This document shows, in pieces, positions 1 to 9,700 of a DNA stretch of 45,266 nucleotides. A program made the translations under genes and the position numbers. The notes beneath the pieces were generated by a model, which saw nothing but the letters and a program-made list of their open reading frames with translations, had not been told where the DNA came from and did not search any database. The number at the start of each line of letters is the position of its first letter. Within the stretch, counting starts at the first letter, position 1. This stretch comes from Oscillospiraceae bacterium. GTDB taxonomy: Bacteria > Bacillota > Clostridia > Saccharofermentanales > Saccharofermentanaceae. The DNA lies in assembly GCA_015069215.1 (NCBI GenBank), contig SVJC01000005.1, forward strand, positions 1-45,266, read 5' to 3'.

Positions 1-1466
1 CCCTTTGTCAGGTGCGGCGGATAAACAAGCGTCTTAGTCTCACCGGAAACACGGTCTATATAGTAATATGTCCAAGCAGCCGTATACGAACGCCAGGCTA
101 CTACAGCTGTCGTATCATTGCTTTCTTCCTCATCGATATCCCAATAGCAAGGAGCTTTATTCTCATTGGACTTATCTTCAACATACTCTTTTATTTCAGG
201 ATAATTGATATAGATATAATTCGTGATCGCTTTCAGAGCCTGATCGTTTGTAAGACTCTTTACCGTCGTTCCCGTTGTGGCATCTGTTTGTGTAGAATCG
301 GAGTTTTCTCCGTCTTCCCATTTTAACGTGGCTTTTTCATTCAGTTTTAAGATCGGATATGCATCGACATCAATGTCATCCGGCTTTTTACCATATTTCT
401 TTTGATACCAGGTTATGTCTGTTTCACCGCATTCGTCAGTTGCTTTTTCAAAAGCTTCCTTTGCAGTATCCCCTTTTATAAGATGATCCATAAAAGAAGT
501 GACCAGATCGAGGTTGTAATATGTATGATTTGAATTGTAAAAACCTACAAAAGCCGAAACAGACAGTTTTTTCAACACCTTTTCCCAATGGGTTGACACC
601 TTGCTGCCATGAGCGCCCATAAGCTCACAACAACCAAAGAAAAAGATGCTTCCTGACAAGTCATCAGCTTTATAATGTGCTTTGAAAAAATCAGGTGTGA
701 TGAAATATGTATTGTCAGTGCAATACCCGACACTGTTATTCTTTTTAATATCAGTCTTGTATTTTTTATCTGTTTTCTTGTTTTTCTTTTCCTCAAGCGA
801 AACACAAGGAATTTTCCCATCGCTTCCGGAAAAGCTGGCGTAGCGACCATGAGTTTTAACATAAACGAATTCATACTCCCTGAGAGACACCAAGTCATCA
901 AGCGTCACGGTATCATCTAACTTGGTGTTGATTCCCGAGGTACTCCATTCATCAGCCAGCTTCTTGCATGTATCCATGACATTCGTACGATCTGTCATGG
1001 CATTCAGAATGACCGCATCTGCTTTTTTTCCATCTTTTTTGGCCGGGAAAAGCTGATCGCCGGTTATAAACTTCGGTGAATCTTTCACATTATCAAGCTC
1101 GTTATCAAAAGTGCTGCCCTTATCAAATCCCAATACACCATTACTGTATCTGAATGATATGATGTGATTTTCCTCATCGCAGATTATGGAGTCAGACTTG
1201 ATCTTGCCGGATTTCGCCTGTTTTTGGATCTCTTTAAGCAACAATTCGGTCTGAGCTTTTTTGTCTCCCGAAAGATATTCTTTACTGTTTTTCACTTCAC
1301 TGATACTGTCATTAACCTCTGCTATCTGCTCAAAATCAGCCTCATCGTCTTCAGATGTAGGATTAAGCTTGTCCTTGATAAAACAGCCAGTCAGATTCAT
1401 CAGAGTCAGCGTGCAAACCAATGTAATACTCAAAAACAATGAAATACGTTTGTTTCTCTGTTTCAT
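1..1466 (-). CDS. Lipoprotein with caspase-like (C25/CHAT/C11-type) peptidase-like domain; runs off left edge (C-terminus missing)
   Basis: Hand translation from ATG at 1464-1466 is open to the window edge: MKQRNKRISLFLSITLVCTLTLMNLTGC (lipobox LTGC)...KKADAVILNAMTDRTNVMDTCKKLADEW...YEFVYVKTHGRYASF...LSGSIFFFGCCELMGAHGSKVSTHWEKVLKKLSVSAFVGFYNS...DTAKEAFEKATDECGE. His about codon 206 and Cys about codons 279/280 fit an H-G...(S/C)CE caspase-like layout. Absent from the ORF track because it has no stop inside the window. Confidence 0.75.
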   Translation of the reverse strand, partial: MKQRNKRISLFLSITLVCTLTLMNLTGCFIKDKLNPTSEDDEADFEQIAEVNDSISEVKNSKEYLSGDKKAQTELLLKEIQKQAKSGKIKSDSIICDEENHIISFRYSNGVLGFDKGSTFDNELDNVKDSPKFITGDQLFPAKKDGKKADAVILNAMTDRTNVMDTCKKLADEWSTSGINTKLDDTVTLDDLVSLREYEFVYVKTHGRYASFSGSDGKIPCVSLEEKKNKKTDKKYKTDIKKNNSVGYCTDNTYFITPDFFKAHYKADDLSGSIFFFGCCELMGAHGSKVSTHWEKVLKKLSVSAFVGFYNSNHTYYNLDLVTSFMDHLIKGDTAKEAFEKATDECGETDITWYQKKYGKKPDDIDVDAYPILKLNEKATLKWEDGENSDSTQTDATTGTTVKSLTNDQALKAITNYIYINYPEIKEYVEDKSNENKAPCYWDIDEEESNDTTAVVAWRSYTAAWTYYYIDRVSGETKTLVYPPHLTK

Positions 1467-1625
1467 TTTCGCCCTCCGATTTTTCATGAGCACACGAATG
1501 ACAGTATGCCAAAACTATAATTCCATATTAATTGACAATGGTTTCAAGCTTGTTTTTCTGATGTGAACATATCTGAAAAAATTGTAAAAAGATTATATCC
1601 TGACCCGGAACGAGGTTTAAAACTC

Positions 1626-2267
1626 CTATTTCACGCTCATTTTGTTGCTGACCGCACGGAAGATGCATGACACTCCAAATGCAGCCAGCGTAATGGCTGC
1701 AAATATCATTATCCCGACGGGCCAGCCCCAGCTTAGGAATGCATAAAAGTCGTTTGTGTCAGGCCATTCTCCTCCCATTCCGTTGATAAGAATGTTCACC
1801 ATGTATCCAAGACCGTACAAAAGTGTCGGCACAGCTGCGAAAACACAATATCTGAATGGCATCTTCGGTCTTCTTACTACTATGAATTCCACCATAGCCG
1901 TCAGCGGCAGCAGAAGGTGGAAAAACAGATTCCCTCTCTTATAGAACTGCGGATAACCGTAGAGCGGGCCGAACATGAACGCCACGACCGCGAATGTTAT
2001 CGCGACTCCGCAGACTGCGGCAAGTTTCAGCACCCTGATCTTTCCGGCATCCTTACCAAGCAGTATGATTATCAGATAAACAAGCGCTATCAGGCCGCAA
2101 AAGACATTGGTAAGGACTGTATAGAATTTGAGATTTTCGAGTCCGGACGCCTGAAGAGCTCCTTCCTCAGGATTACCCGAAAGCATGAAAGCAACACCGA
2201 TCACCGTGAGGATAACGATGATGATATTGAGTATCAGTTCGGCCGAAAATCTGTTTTTACCGCTCAT
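1626..2267 (-). CDS. Multi-pass membrane protein, Pr6Pr / FAR-17a-AIG1-like
   Basis: 213 aa, about 6 hydrophobic segments; 'LKFYTVLTNVFCGL...GNLFFHLLLPLTAMVEFIVV' pattern. Confidence 0.6.
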   Translation of the reverse strand: MSGKNRFSAELILNIIIVILTVIGVAFMLSGNPEEGALQASGLENLKFYTVLTNVFCGLIALVYLIIILLGKDAGKIRVLKLAAVCGVAITFAVVAFMFGPLYGYPQFYKRGNLFFHLLLPLTAMVEFIVVRRPKMPFRYCVFAAVPTLLYGLGYMVNILINGMGGEWPDTNDFYAFLSWGWPVGIMIFAAITLAAFGVSCIFRAVSNKMSVK

Positions 2268-2306
2268 AACAGTAGGATACCGTTAAAGTAATATTGTTGC
2301 CGGCTC

Positions 2307-3329
2307 TTATTTGCCTCCGAGTCTCTTGATCTTCTCGTTTACGGCATTGATATTCCTGATGAAATCCTGTTCGTTGGTTACGCCGTAATTGACACAGGTT
2401 AAAGTATCCCAATTGGATTTTACGCAAGCGTCCCAATGCCTCTGAAGCTCTTCACGCTGCTTATACAGCCTCTCAAGCTCGCCGGCTCGCTTGTTATCCT
2501 CACGCTCCTTTGCTTCCTTCTTAGCCTGTGCGGTCCTGTCAGCAGCAGACGGGGATGAACCGGTGCCTGAACCGGAAGAAGACGAAGACACTGAGTTTCC
2601 CAGTATCATGCCTACGATCCAGATTATCAGCATGACGACAGCGAAAACAACGAGACCGATGATGTTAATGACAATGAGACAAGTCAGAGGCGCGATCGCG
2701 AAGTAGAAGATCTCATTAACGAAACATCTGATAAACGGCTTGAACCTCGAGAGCATTACAGCCAGTCCGACCGCAAGCGCGAGATCAACGAGCAGGGTGA
2801 TACCCAGGACGATAGATTCGTGATTGTTTCCTTTGCTCAGACCGAACATTCCGAGGATCGAATACATGATATTCGGATTAAAAGCGATACTGATGATCAA
2901 GGCACTGACAGCCACGAATAATACGGCCAATATCGAAAACAGGATCTTTCTGAGCATCGTATCGTGCTTATACAGATCAAGGGCAGCTACGACAAGCAAA
3001 ACAAGAAAAACAACACCGACAGCGATGCAAAGCCACGGGATATAAAAATACCCGGTATTTCCCGCCGTCCATATGTGATTGATCGAGCCTAATCCTTCTG
3101 TCTTGACCAGATCGATCTCCTTGACGAATCCGCCGCCTGCAATGAAGGTAATCAACGAGATCAGAAACATGACTATTCCGGCAACAAACGGAATGAGCGA
3201 AACGAAGTTAAAGACCTTCCTCGCCACGCCCTTTGATTCAATGTCACCCTTAATGTCCTTAAACGTGTCAACGGTGTTGTTATACGTCAAGGTGTACGGA
3301 TACAACAGGATCTTTGAAATGAAATGCAT
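2307..3329 (-). CDS. Multi-pass membrane protein with charged C-terminal coiled-coil tail
   Basis: 340 aa; several TM segments followed by a Ser/Gly linker and a Lys/Glu-rich helix; SD-like GGAGG upstream of ATG. Confidence 0.7.
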   Translation of the reverse strand: MHFISKILLYPYTLTYNNTVDTFKDIKGDIESKGVARKVFNFVSLIPFVAGIVMFLISLITFIAGGGFVKEIDLVKTEGLGSINHIWTAGNTGYFYIPWLCIAVGVVFLVLLVVAALDLYKHDTMLRKILFSILAVLFVAVSALIISIAFNPNIMYSILGMFGLSKGNNHESIVLGITLLVDLALAVGLAVMLSRFKPFIRCFVNEIFYFAIAPLTCLIVINIIGLVVFAVVMLIIWIVGMILGNSVSSSSSGSGTGSSPSAADRTAQAKKEAKEREDNKRAGELERLYKQREELQRHWDACVKSNWDTLTCVNYGVTNEQDFIRNINAVNEKIKRLGGK

Positions 3330-3354
3330 ATTACCCTCCTTGATTAATTAATAC

Positions 3355-4812
3355 TCAGTTGAAGTCCTCTTCGTGATTGAAATCGTCGATGTTGTCCATA
3401 ATGACTGCCTTCTTCAGATCGTCCAGCGATTCATATCCGTAATACTTCCAGCTCTTATCGAAAAAGCCGCTTGAAATGCCTGATTCAACAGTGAAATAGT
3501 CACGCGGCGTAGCGTAATCAGATAAGTCGACTTCAGTCTTTCCGTCTTCGTCATCCAACAGTTCATCAAACGAAATATACCAATAATATGTATTGTTCTT
3601 ATCGTAGGATTGGCCGTCTTTGTTATATCGGTTACGGACCTGGATCTTATATACAAGATGAAGATGCATATCATACGCTCTGTTTGAATTCTTTGGGGTA
3701 AGGAGAATGTTTCCGACATAATCCATTGATAAAAGCGAACAGGTCTCATCCCAATTCTGCTGCACGTATGAATTAAATACTTCCTTTGCCTGTGACTTCA
3801 TCTTTTCCATGGCATCCGGATCGACATCCGAAAGCTTTGAAACATATTTCTTAAGGCCTGATACGGTATACTGCTTCGACATTGATTCAGGAACTTTTCC
3901 GTAAACATTAAGGAATGTCGATACCATGTCATTGCTGATCGTGACGGTAACGGTATCACCGTTTTTGAGGTTATCTGTCCTGTCACAGCTGTAATCGAAA
4001 TACGGTAAGTCATTGTCTTTATCGTCATAAGTGACATAGATCGTGCCTTCGGGATCAGTGCCGCTGAATTCAACCTTCACATATGCGAACGCGTCAAACT
4101 TTTCGACTTTTTCAAGGCCCTTTACCGTAAAATTCCCGCTTTTAAATGAGATCTTACCCTTAATGATCTCGCTGATCTCATCTTCATCCACGCTCCACTT
4201 ATAAGAGATCCTGTTTCCGTTTGACAGGTTTTCCGTTTTTTCAAATTCAACACGGACATTTTCCTTCAGAACGTCAACTGGAGTTATATCGTAGTCTTCG
4301 TATATGTCGAGGCCTTTGCTGGTGAACTTAAGATACGGGCCGTACTTTTTCTCGACCGCTTCCCAGTCAACATGCGCATATAGTTCGCCATAACCGTCAT
4401 AGCCGCTGGTCTCAATGACCAGATACTTATTCAGATTGACTTTGTTCTTTGAGCTCTCGGAAACACCGATGACCACTGCCAAGAGTATGACGGTCAGTAT
4501 GATGCATCCTGTGATGATGAGCGGCTTAAAACTCCTTTTGCCGTTATTCGGCTGCATAGGATACGGCTGCATCGGATACTGATCCATCGGCATCTGAGGC
4601 ATCGGATACGGCTGCATTGGAGGCTGCTGCACCGGAAAGTCAGGAGCCGGCGGATAGTAACCCGCGTCATGAGCCTCATACATCGGCATCGAGCTCTGAG
4701 GTTGATTTACTGCTTCATTAACCGGCGCGGAAGCATTATAAGACGGAGCTCCGCATTTTTTGCAAAACTTTGAGGAATCGTCATTAAGCGTTCCGCATTT
4801 CTTACAATACAT
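3355..4812 (-). CDS. Zinc-ribbon, Pro/Gln/Met-rich, single-TM protein
   Basis: 485 aa; N-term MYCKKCGTLNDDSSKFCKKCGAPS (double CxxC), MQPYPMQPYPM linker, TM LIITGCIILTVILLAVVIGV. Confidence 0.8.
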   Translation of the reverse strand: MYCKKCGTLNDDSSKFCKKCGAPSYNASAPVNEAVNQPQSSMPMYEAHDAGYYPPAPDFPVQQPPMQPYPMPQMPMDQYPMQPYPMQPNNGKRSFKPLIITGCIILTVILLAVVIGVSESSKNKVNLNKYLVIETSGYDGYGELYAHVDWEAVEKKYGPYLKFTSKGLDIYEDYDITPVDVLKENVRVEFEKTENLSNGNRISYKWSVDEDEISEIIKGKISFKSGNFTVKGLEKVEKFDAFAYVKVEFSGTDPEGTIYVTYDDKDNDLPYFDYSCDRTDNLKNGDTVTVTISNDMVSTFLNVYGKVPESMSKQYTVSGLKKYVSKLSDVDPDAMEKMKSQAKEVFNSYVQQNWDETCSLLSMDYVGNILLTPKNSNRAYDMHLHLVYKIQVRNRYNKDGQSYDKNNTYYWYISFDELLDDEDGKTEVDLSDYATPRDYFTVESGISSGFFDKSWKYYGYESLDDLKKAVIMDNIDDFNHEEDFN

Positions 4813-4866
4813 ATTTATCCCCCTCCTGAAAAATATGCTTAAAGATTACGTTCTAGGTGTTATCAG

Positions 4867-6399
4867 TTATTTGTTCCAAAGATCGAACTTGAAGACGAAC
4901 GGTTCATATTCCGGGAATCCGATTATTGCCTGACCGATCTCAAGATTGGTTACATCCCAGTCTTCAACGACATATCCGTCGCGTCTTTCTTCGACCATGC
5001 CTTTGCTCTGAACGCTGGTGGCATAAACTTCCATCTTTCTGTTCTTGCCGAAGTGATCCTGAACAAATTCCCTGGATTTGGGATCATTAACACGGAAATT
5101 CAAAGAAGTTAGGAAGCCGGACATGATACTGTGAGCTCTCTCTTCTCCGTAGTTGTCGTAGATCTGCTCAACGTTCTGGATGCCGATCATGAACTTAACG
5201 CCAAGGCTTCGGCCGAAGTTAACTGCGTCGTCAACGTGTTCGAGGTTAGGCAGGAGTCGGAACTCGTCGCAAACGAAATAAACATTTCCGTTCTTCTCGG
5301 TCTCACTTCTTCCCAGCGCTTCCTTGATCGCCATGTCAAACATCAGGCTGTAGATAGGCGTGAGCAATTCTCCGTAACTGAGATCGTACTCGATGAATAC
5401 CTTTCTTCCGCCCTTCTTCTTTACGAGATCACGAACGCCCAGTGTACCTTCTTTCGCAAAATTGCCGACGAAGATGTCTCTTACGATCTGCTGCATCTCA
5501 GAGAGAACACCCTGCGTCTGAGGAGACTCATCAGTAGCGATATAGCTCGTCAAAGCCCTCATGTCAGGATATGAGTAGAGCATGTCCCTGAAATCCTTTG
5601 ACGTCTTGGATTTGATGAAATCGATCAGCGAATCGTTATTCAAGTATTTCGTCACTTTCTTCGCTTCTGAATACCTGAGGAAATGCAGCATGGTGGACAT
5701 GAAGATATCTCTTGCCGCGTTCGGGAAGAACACCTGGTTTGTTTTCTCGCAGGCTTCCTTGAACAAGCTCTTTGCAATTTCCATTACGCTGGAATACTGC
5801 TGCTCGCCTTCAGCGACCTCATTGAATATGTTCCAGTAGTCAGGCTTTCCGTCAGGTCCGACGGCGGTGTCATCATTACTTATGATAACGTCTCCGGGCT
5901 GATAGAATTCCCTGTAAAAGTCTCCCTTTGTATCGAAAATGATCATGACATCATCTTCAGTCAGCTTGTCTTTGAGCTGTGACAGGATCTGGAAAAATGC
6001 ATTCGTCTTACCTGTACCGATTCCTCCGATCAGCATGAAGTGTCTGCTCAGAAGATGCTCGGAGATCGGAACATTCCAGTGATTGCCCAGTTTGTCAACT
6101 CCCCTGAAATAAATAACGGGGTCTTTGCAATTTATTGTAGGCGGAACAGCCCTCAATTCATCACCGAACAATACAGACGTCTGCTGATTTCTTGAAGCCT
6201 TGCTTGTAACTGCCGGAGCAGCAGGCTGGGCTACGGGAGCCGCGGGCATCTGATACTGCTGTTGATATGGCGGCTGATATGGCTGCTGATACTGCGGCTG
6301 CATTGGAGGCTGCGGTGCCATATAGGGCTGTGCAGGTGTCATCTGAGGCTGATTACCGGGATTTCTGTTTGCTGAAGGATTTGATCCGACTAGTGCCAT
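4867..6399 (-). CDS. VirD4/TraG/TraD-like P-loop ATPase (T4SS coupling-protein-like) lacking N-terminal TM, with Pro/Gln-rich N-terminus
   Basis: 510 aa; Walker A GGIGTGKT, Walker B-like VYFVCDEFRLLPN, IIFDTKGDFYREFY; N-terminus QPYQPPYQQQYQMP. Confidence 0.8.
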   Translation of the reverse strand: MALVGSNPSANRNPGNQPQMTPAQPYMAPQPPMQPQYQQPYQPPYQQQYQMPAAPVAQPAAPAVTSKASRNQQTSVLFGDELRAVPPTINCKDPVIYFRGVDKLGNHWNVPISEHLLSRHFMLIGGIGTGKTNAFFQILSQLKDKLTEDDVMIIFDTKGDFYREFYQPGDVIISNDDTAVGPDGKPDYWNIFNEVAEGEQQYSSVMEIAKSLFKEACEKTNQVFFPNAARDIFMSTMLHFLRYSEAKKVTKYLNNDSLIDFIKSKTSKDFRDMLYSYPDMRALTSYIATDESPQTQGVLSEMQQIVRDIFVGNFAKEGTLGVRDLVKKKGGRKVFIEYDLSYGELLTPIYSLMFDMAIKEALGRSETEKNGNVYFVCDEFRLLPNLEHVDDAVNFGRSLGVKFMIGIQNVEQIYDNYGEERAHSIMSGFLTSLNFRVNDPKSREFVQDHFGKNRKMEVYATSVQSKGMVEERRDGYVVEDWDVTNLEIGQAIIGFPEYEPFVFKFDLWNK

Positions 6400-6437
6400 A
6401 ACTCTTCTCCTTTATGTTTCAATATTTTTAAACGTTT

Positions 6438-6692
6438 TTACATGCCCATGCCGCTGCTTTTGTTGGCGCCGCTGTCAAGTATCTCATCGGTGGTCTTATC
6501 AATGGCATTTACCGCGGACTTGGCTAAATTACCGGCCGCCTTGGCAACTCCTCCAATGGCGTTTTCCACGCCAGCCTTGACAGTTGAACCGACGTTACTG
6601 TAATCCGCAGATTGCGTTGGCGGGATGTTGTTCAACACCATCTTCACGTACTGCGGCATCTGATTGACTACAGGCATATCAGCTGTATTCAT
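6438..6692 (-). CDS. Small protein with amphipathic helix, ending SSGMGM
   Basis: 84 aa ORF between the ATPase and the giant protein gene; SD-like GGAGG before ATG; tight spacing. Confidence 0.7.
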   Translation of the reverse strand: MNTADMPVVNQMPQYVKMVLNNIPPTQSADYSNVGSTVKAGVENAIGGVAKAAGNLAKSAVNAIDKTTDEILDSGANKSSGMGM

Positions 6693-6704
6693 GTATTCGC
6701 CTCC

Positions 6705-9700
6705 TTACATGCTTTGACCAGAATCCATTGACTCGCCCGAAGATACTTCAGGTGCGCTTTCTGTTTGACCATCTGCAGTTGTTGACATTCCTTCGGAAGA
6801 ACTCATCGATTCATCCGGTACGTCGGATTCATTGGTTACAGACATTCCGTCGGAAGAACCCAGAGATTCACCTGTACCTTCAGCATAACCGGTCGTGGAC
6901 ATTCCGTCTGCTTCTTCCTGTGGTTCACTGCTTACTTCATCTGCGCTGGTAGTAGACATACCATCGGATGTTTCCTCAGGTGCGCCGCTTATTTCATTTG
7001 CATCAGCGGCAGTGATTTCGCTGCCGTTGTCCTGCCCGTCAGAATCCATTCCTTCTTCATCACTCTGTTCTTCAGGTTCCTGGTCCTGTCCTTCAGCTTC
7101 TGCTTCTTCAGTGCCTTCAGCTTCACCATCAGACTGTGATTCTTGAGGAGCATCTTCTTCACTTTCACCTTCACCCTGAGATTCTTCCTCGGGTGCGTTT
7201 TCTTCGTCTTCACCTTCAGACTGTGACTCTTCCTCAGGTGCAATATCTTCGCCTTCAGCTTGAGACTGTTCTTCAGGTGCGGCTTCTTCACCGTTGACAA
7301 CAGGTGCTTCTTCCGCAGGCATGTTTTCAGTACCTTCAGATTGAGTTTTCTCTGGTACTTCCTCCTGGTTTTCTTCCTCATATTTAGGATCTTCTTCCTG
7401 TGTGTCATCGCCGCCGTCATCACCGGTTTGAGTCTCTTCTTCAGGAGCGGTTTCTTCACCCTCTTCTTCAGCCTGTGACTCTTCCTCAGGAGCGGTTTCT
7501 TCGCCCTCTTCTTCAGTCTGAGACTCTTCCTCAGGTGCGGTTTCTTCGCCTTCTCCTTCAGCCTGAGATTCTTCCTCAGGTGCGGCTTCTTCATCTTGAT
7601 CTTCAGTCTGAGATTCTTCCTCGGGAGCGGTTTCTTTGCCTTCTCCTTCGGTCTGAGATTCTTCCTCAGGTGCGGCTTCTTCATCTTGATCTTCAGTCTG
7701 AGATTCTTCCTCGGGAGCGGTTTCTTCGCCTTCTCCTTCGGTCTGATACTCTTCTTCAGGTGCAGCTTCTTCGCCTTGATCTTCAGCCTGAGATTCTTCC
7801 TCAGTAGCGGTTTCTTCGCCTTCTCCTTCGGTCTGATACTCTTCTTCAGGTACAGCTTCTTCACCTTCTCCTTCACCCTGAGACTCTTCCTCAGGTGCGG
7901 ATTCTTCGCCTTCTCCTTCAGTCTGTGATTCTTCCGTTGGAGCAGTTTCTTCACCTTGATCCTCAGTCTGAGGTGCTTCTTCAGAAGCAGATTCTTCCGG
8001 AGCGTTATCTTCGCTTTCTAATTCAGACTGAGATTCTTCATCAGGTGCAGTATCCTTGCCTTGATCTTCATTCTGGGATTTTTCTTCAGGATCAGTCTCT
8101 TCGCCCTTATCTTCAGCCTGAGACTTTTCCTCAGGAGAGGTATCTTCACCTTCTCCGTCAGTTTTAGACTCGTCCTCAGATGAAGCATCTTTGCCTTCAT
8201 CTTCAGCAGGAGATTCTTCCTTGTGTTCAGATTCTTCAGCTGCATTCTCAGCAGGTAATCCATTGTTTTGTTCGGCTGCGTTATCTTCGCCTTCAGAAGG
8301 CACTTCATTTACCGCATCCTGACTCTCTCCTTCCGCCGGAGCCACGTTAGCAAGAGTTTCATCACTCTGAGCAGCCAAATCGCTCCCGTTCTCACTTGGA
8401 TCAATATCCGAATCTACCTGCTCTAAATCCCTGGTGCTGTCCGCACCGGTTGGAGCATTAGCTTGAGTATCAGCTTTTTCCGCTGCAGATTCATTTGCAG
8501 CAACAGCTGATTCACTTGCCAACTGATCATTCATCTGAGATGTGCCCTGTGATTCCGTAGAACCGTCATTTGCGCCGCTGCCGCCATCACTGCCGGCACC
8601 GTCACCACCCGGCGGAGGCGGAGGAGGCGGTGTTGTCTTATCATCATTGTTTTCTTTCAGCTTAGCTGCTTCTTTTTCAGCCGCTTTTCCGTTCCGGATA
8701 TCTTCGTTGTCTTTAGCTCTCGCTACAGCAGCATCGTCAACTTTCTTGATAGCCGGAAGGCCCTTATCGTCTGTAACGGAGATTCCAGAATTATCACCCA
8801 GAGCAACATCTTTTTTGTTGATGTCCAGATCTCTTTGGATGTCATTTCCCTGACCCTCCAGTTCTTTTCTTTCATCGACCAGTTTTTGCAGATCACGGTC
8901 ATCATTGTTTTTCAGATAATCATCATACTTGTCTTGAGGTATACCGTGAGAGTTGCAGTAATTGGCAATCTCATCATCTTTTGCGGCCTTTGCATTCTCA
9001 TTGTCGATCTTATCTGATTCGAGCTGACGGCCCTTAGCCCTTAATTCTTCAGATTCTCCCGTACCGCGGACTTTATCTGTCTCCATGAGAGCTTTTTTAC
9101 ACTCACCCTGTTTTTGACGTATGTCTGCAGTCTTGTCCCTGAGATTCTTTTCATAATTGTTGTAATCGGCATACTTCTTGTCTTTGCTTGCTATTGCTTC
9201 TTGAGGAGTCATGCCTTTCTGTTCAAGATAGGCAGCTCTTTCTTTGCCTATTTGATCGATCTTATCGTTATAGGCATTCAGCTGTCTGTCGTATTGATTT
9301 GACCTGTGGTTAAGATCTGCTTGTGCTCTGTGTACACCTCTTGCATCTGTCGAAAGCTTGTCGGCGTAATCCTTAGGAAGTTTACCTTTTTCGTCACGCA
9401 TGGAAGACAGGTTGCTGTCCAGATTCTGGGAATATGCTTTCGCGCCTTTTACAAGATCATCAGTCCTTTGAGGGCCATTACGGTTAAAATCCCTGTTGTT
9501 GTCCCTGTTTCTATAATCATTGGCTCTGTCTCTGTCGCTGATCATCTGTTTGCGGCAATCAGACATGTCGTTTATGTTCTTATCAAGCTTGTCACGCTTG
9601 TCTTCTAAACTTTTCCTCTCATTCTTGCTAAGATCAGGATTTTTAAGCTGTTGATCAATAGCTTGTTTCTGAAGCTTGTCATTATCTATCTGTTCGGTTA

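Noticed and set aside
6989-7954. 321-aa Lys/Arg-rich minus-strand ORF and many plus-strand Phe/Leu/Ser-rich ORFs (7400-7928, 7895-8167, 8542-8853)
   Set aside because: Frame-shifted or antisense shadows of the 45-bp repeat-encoded acidic protein; repeats keep all frames open
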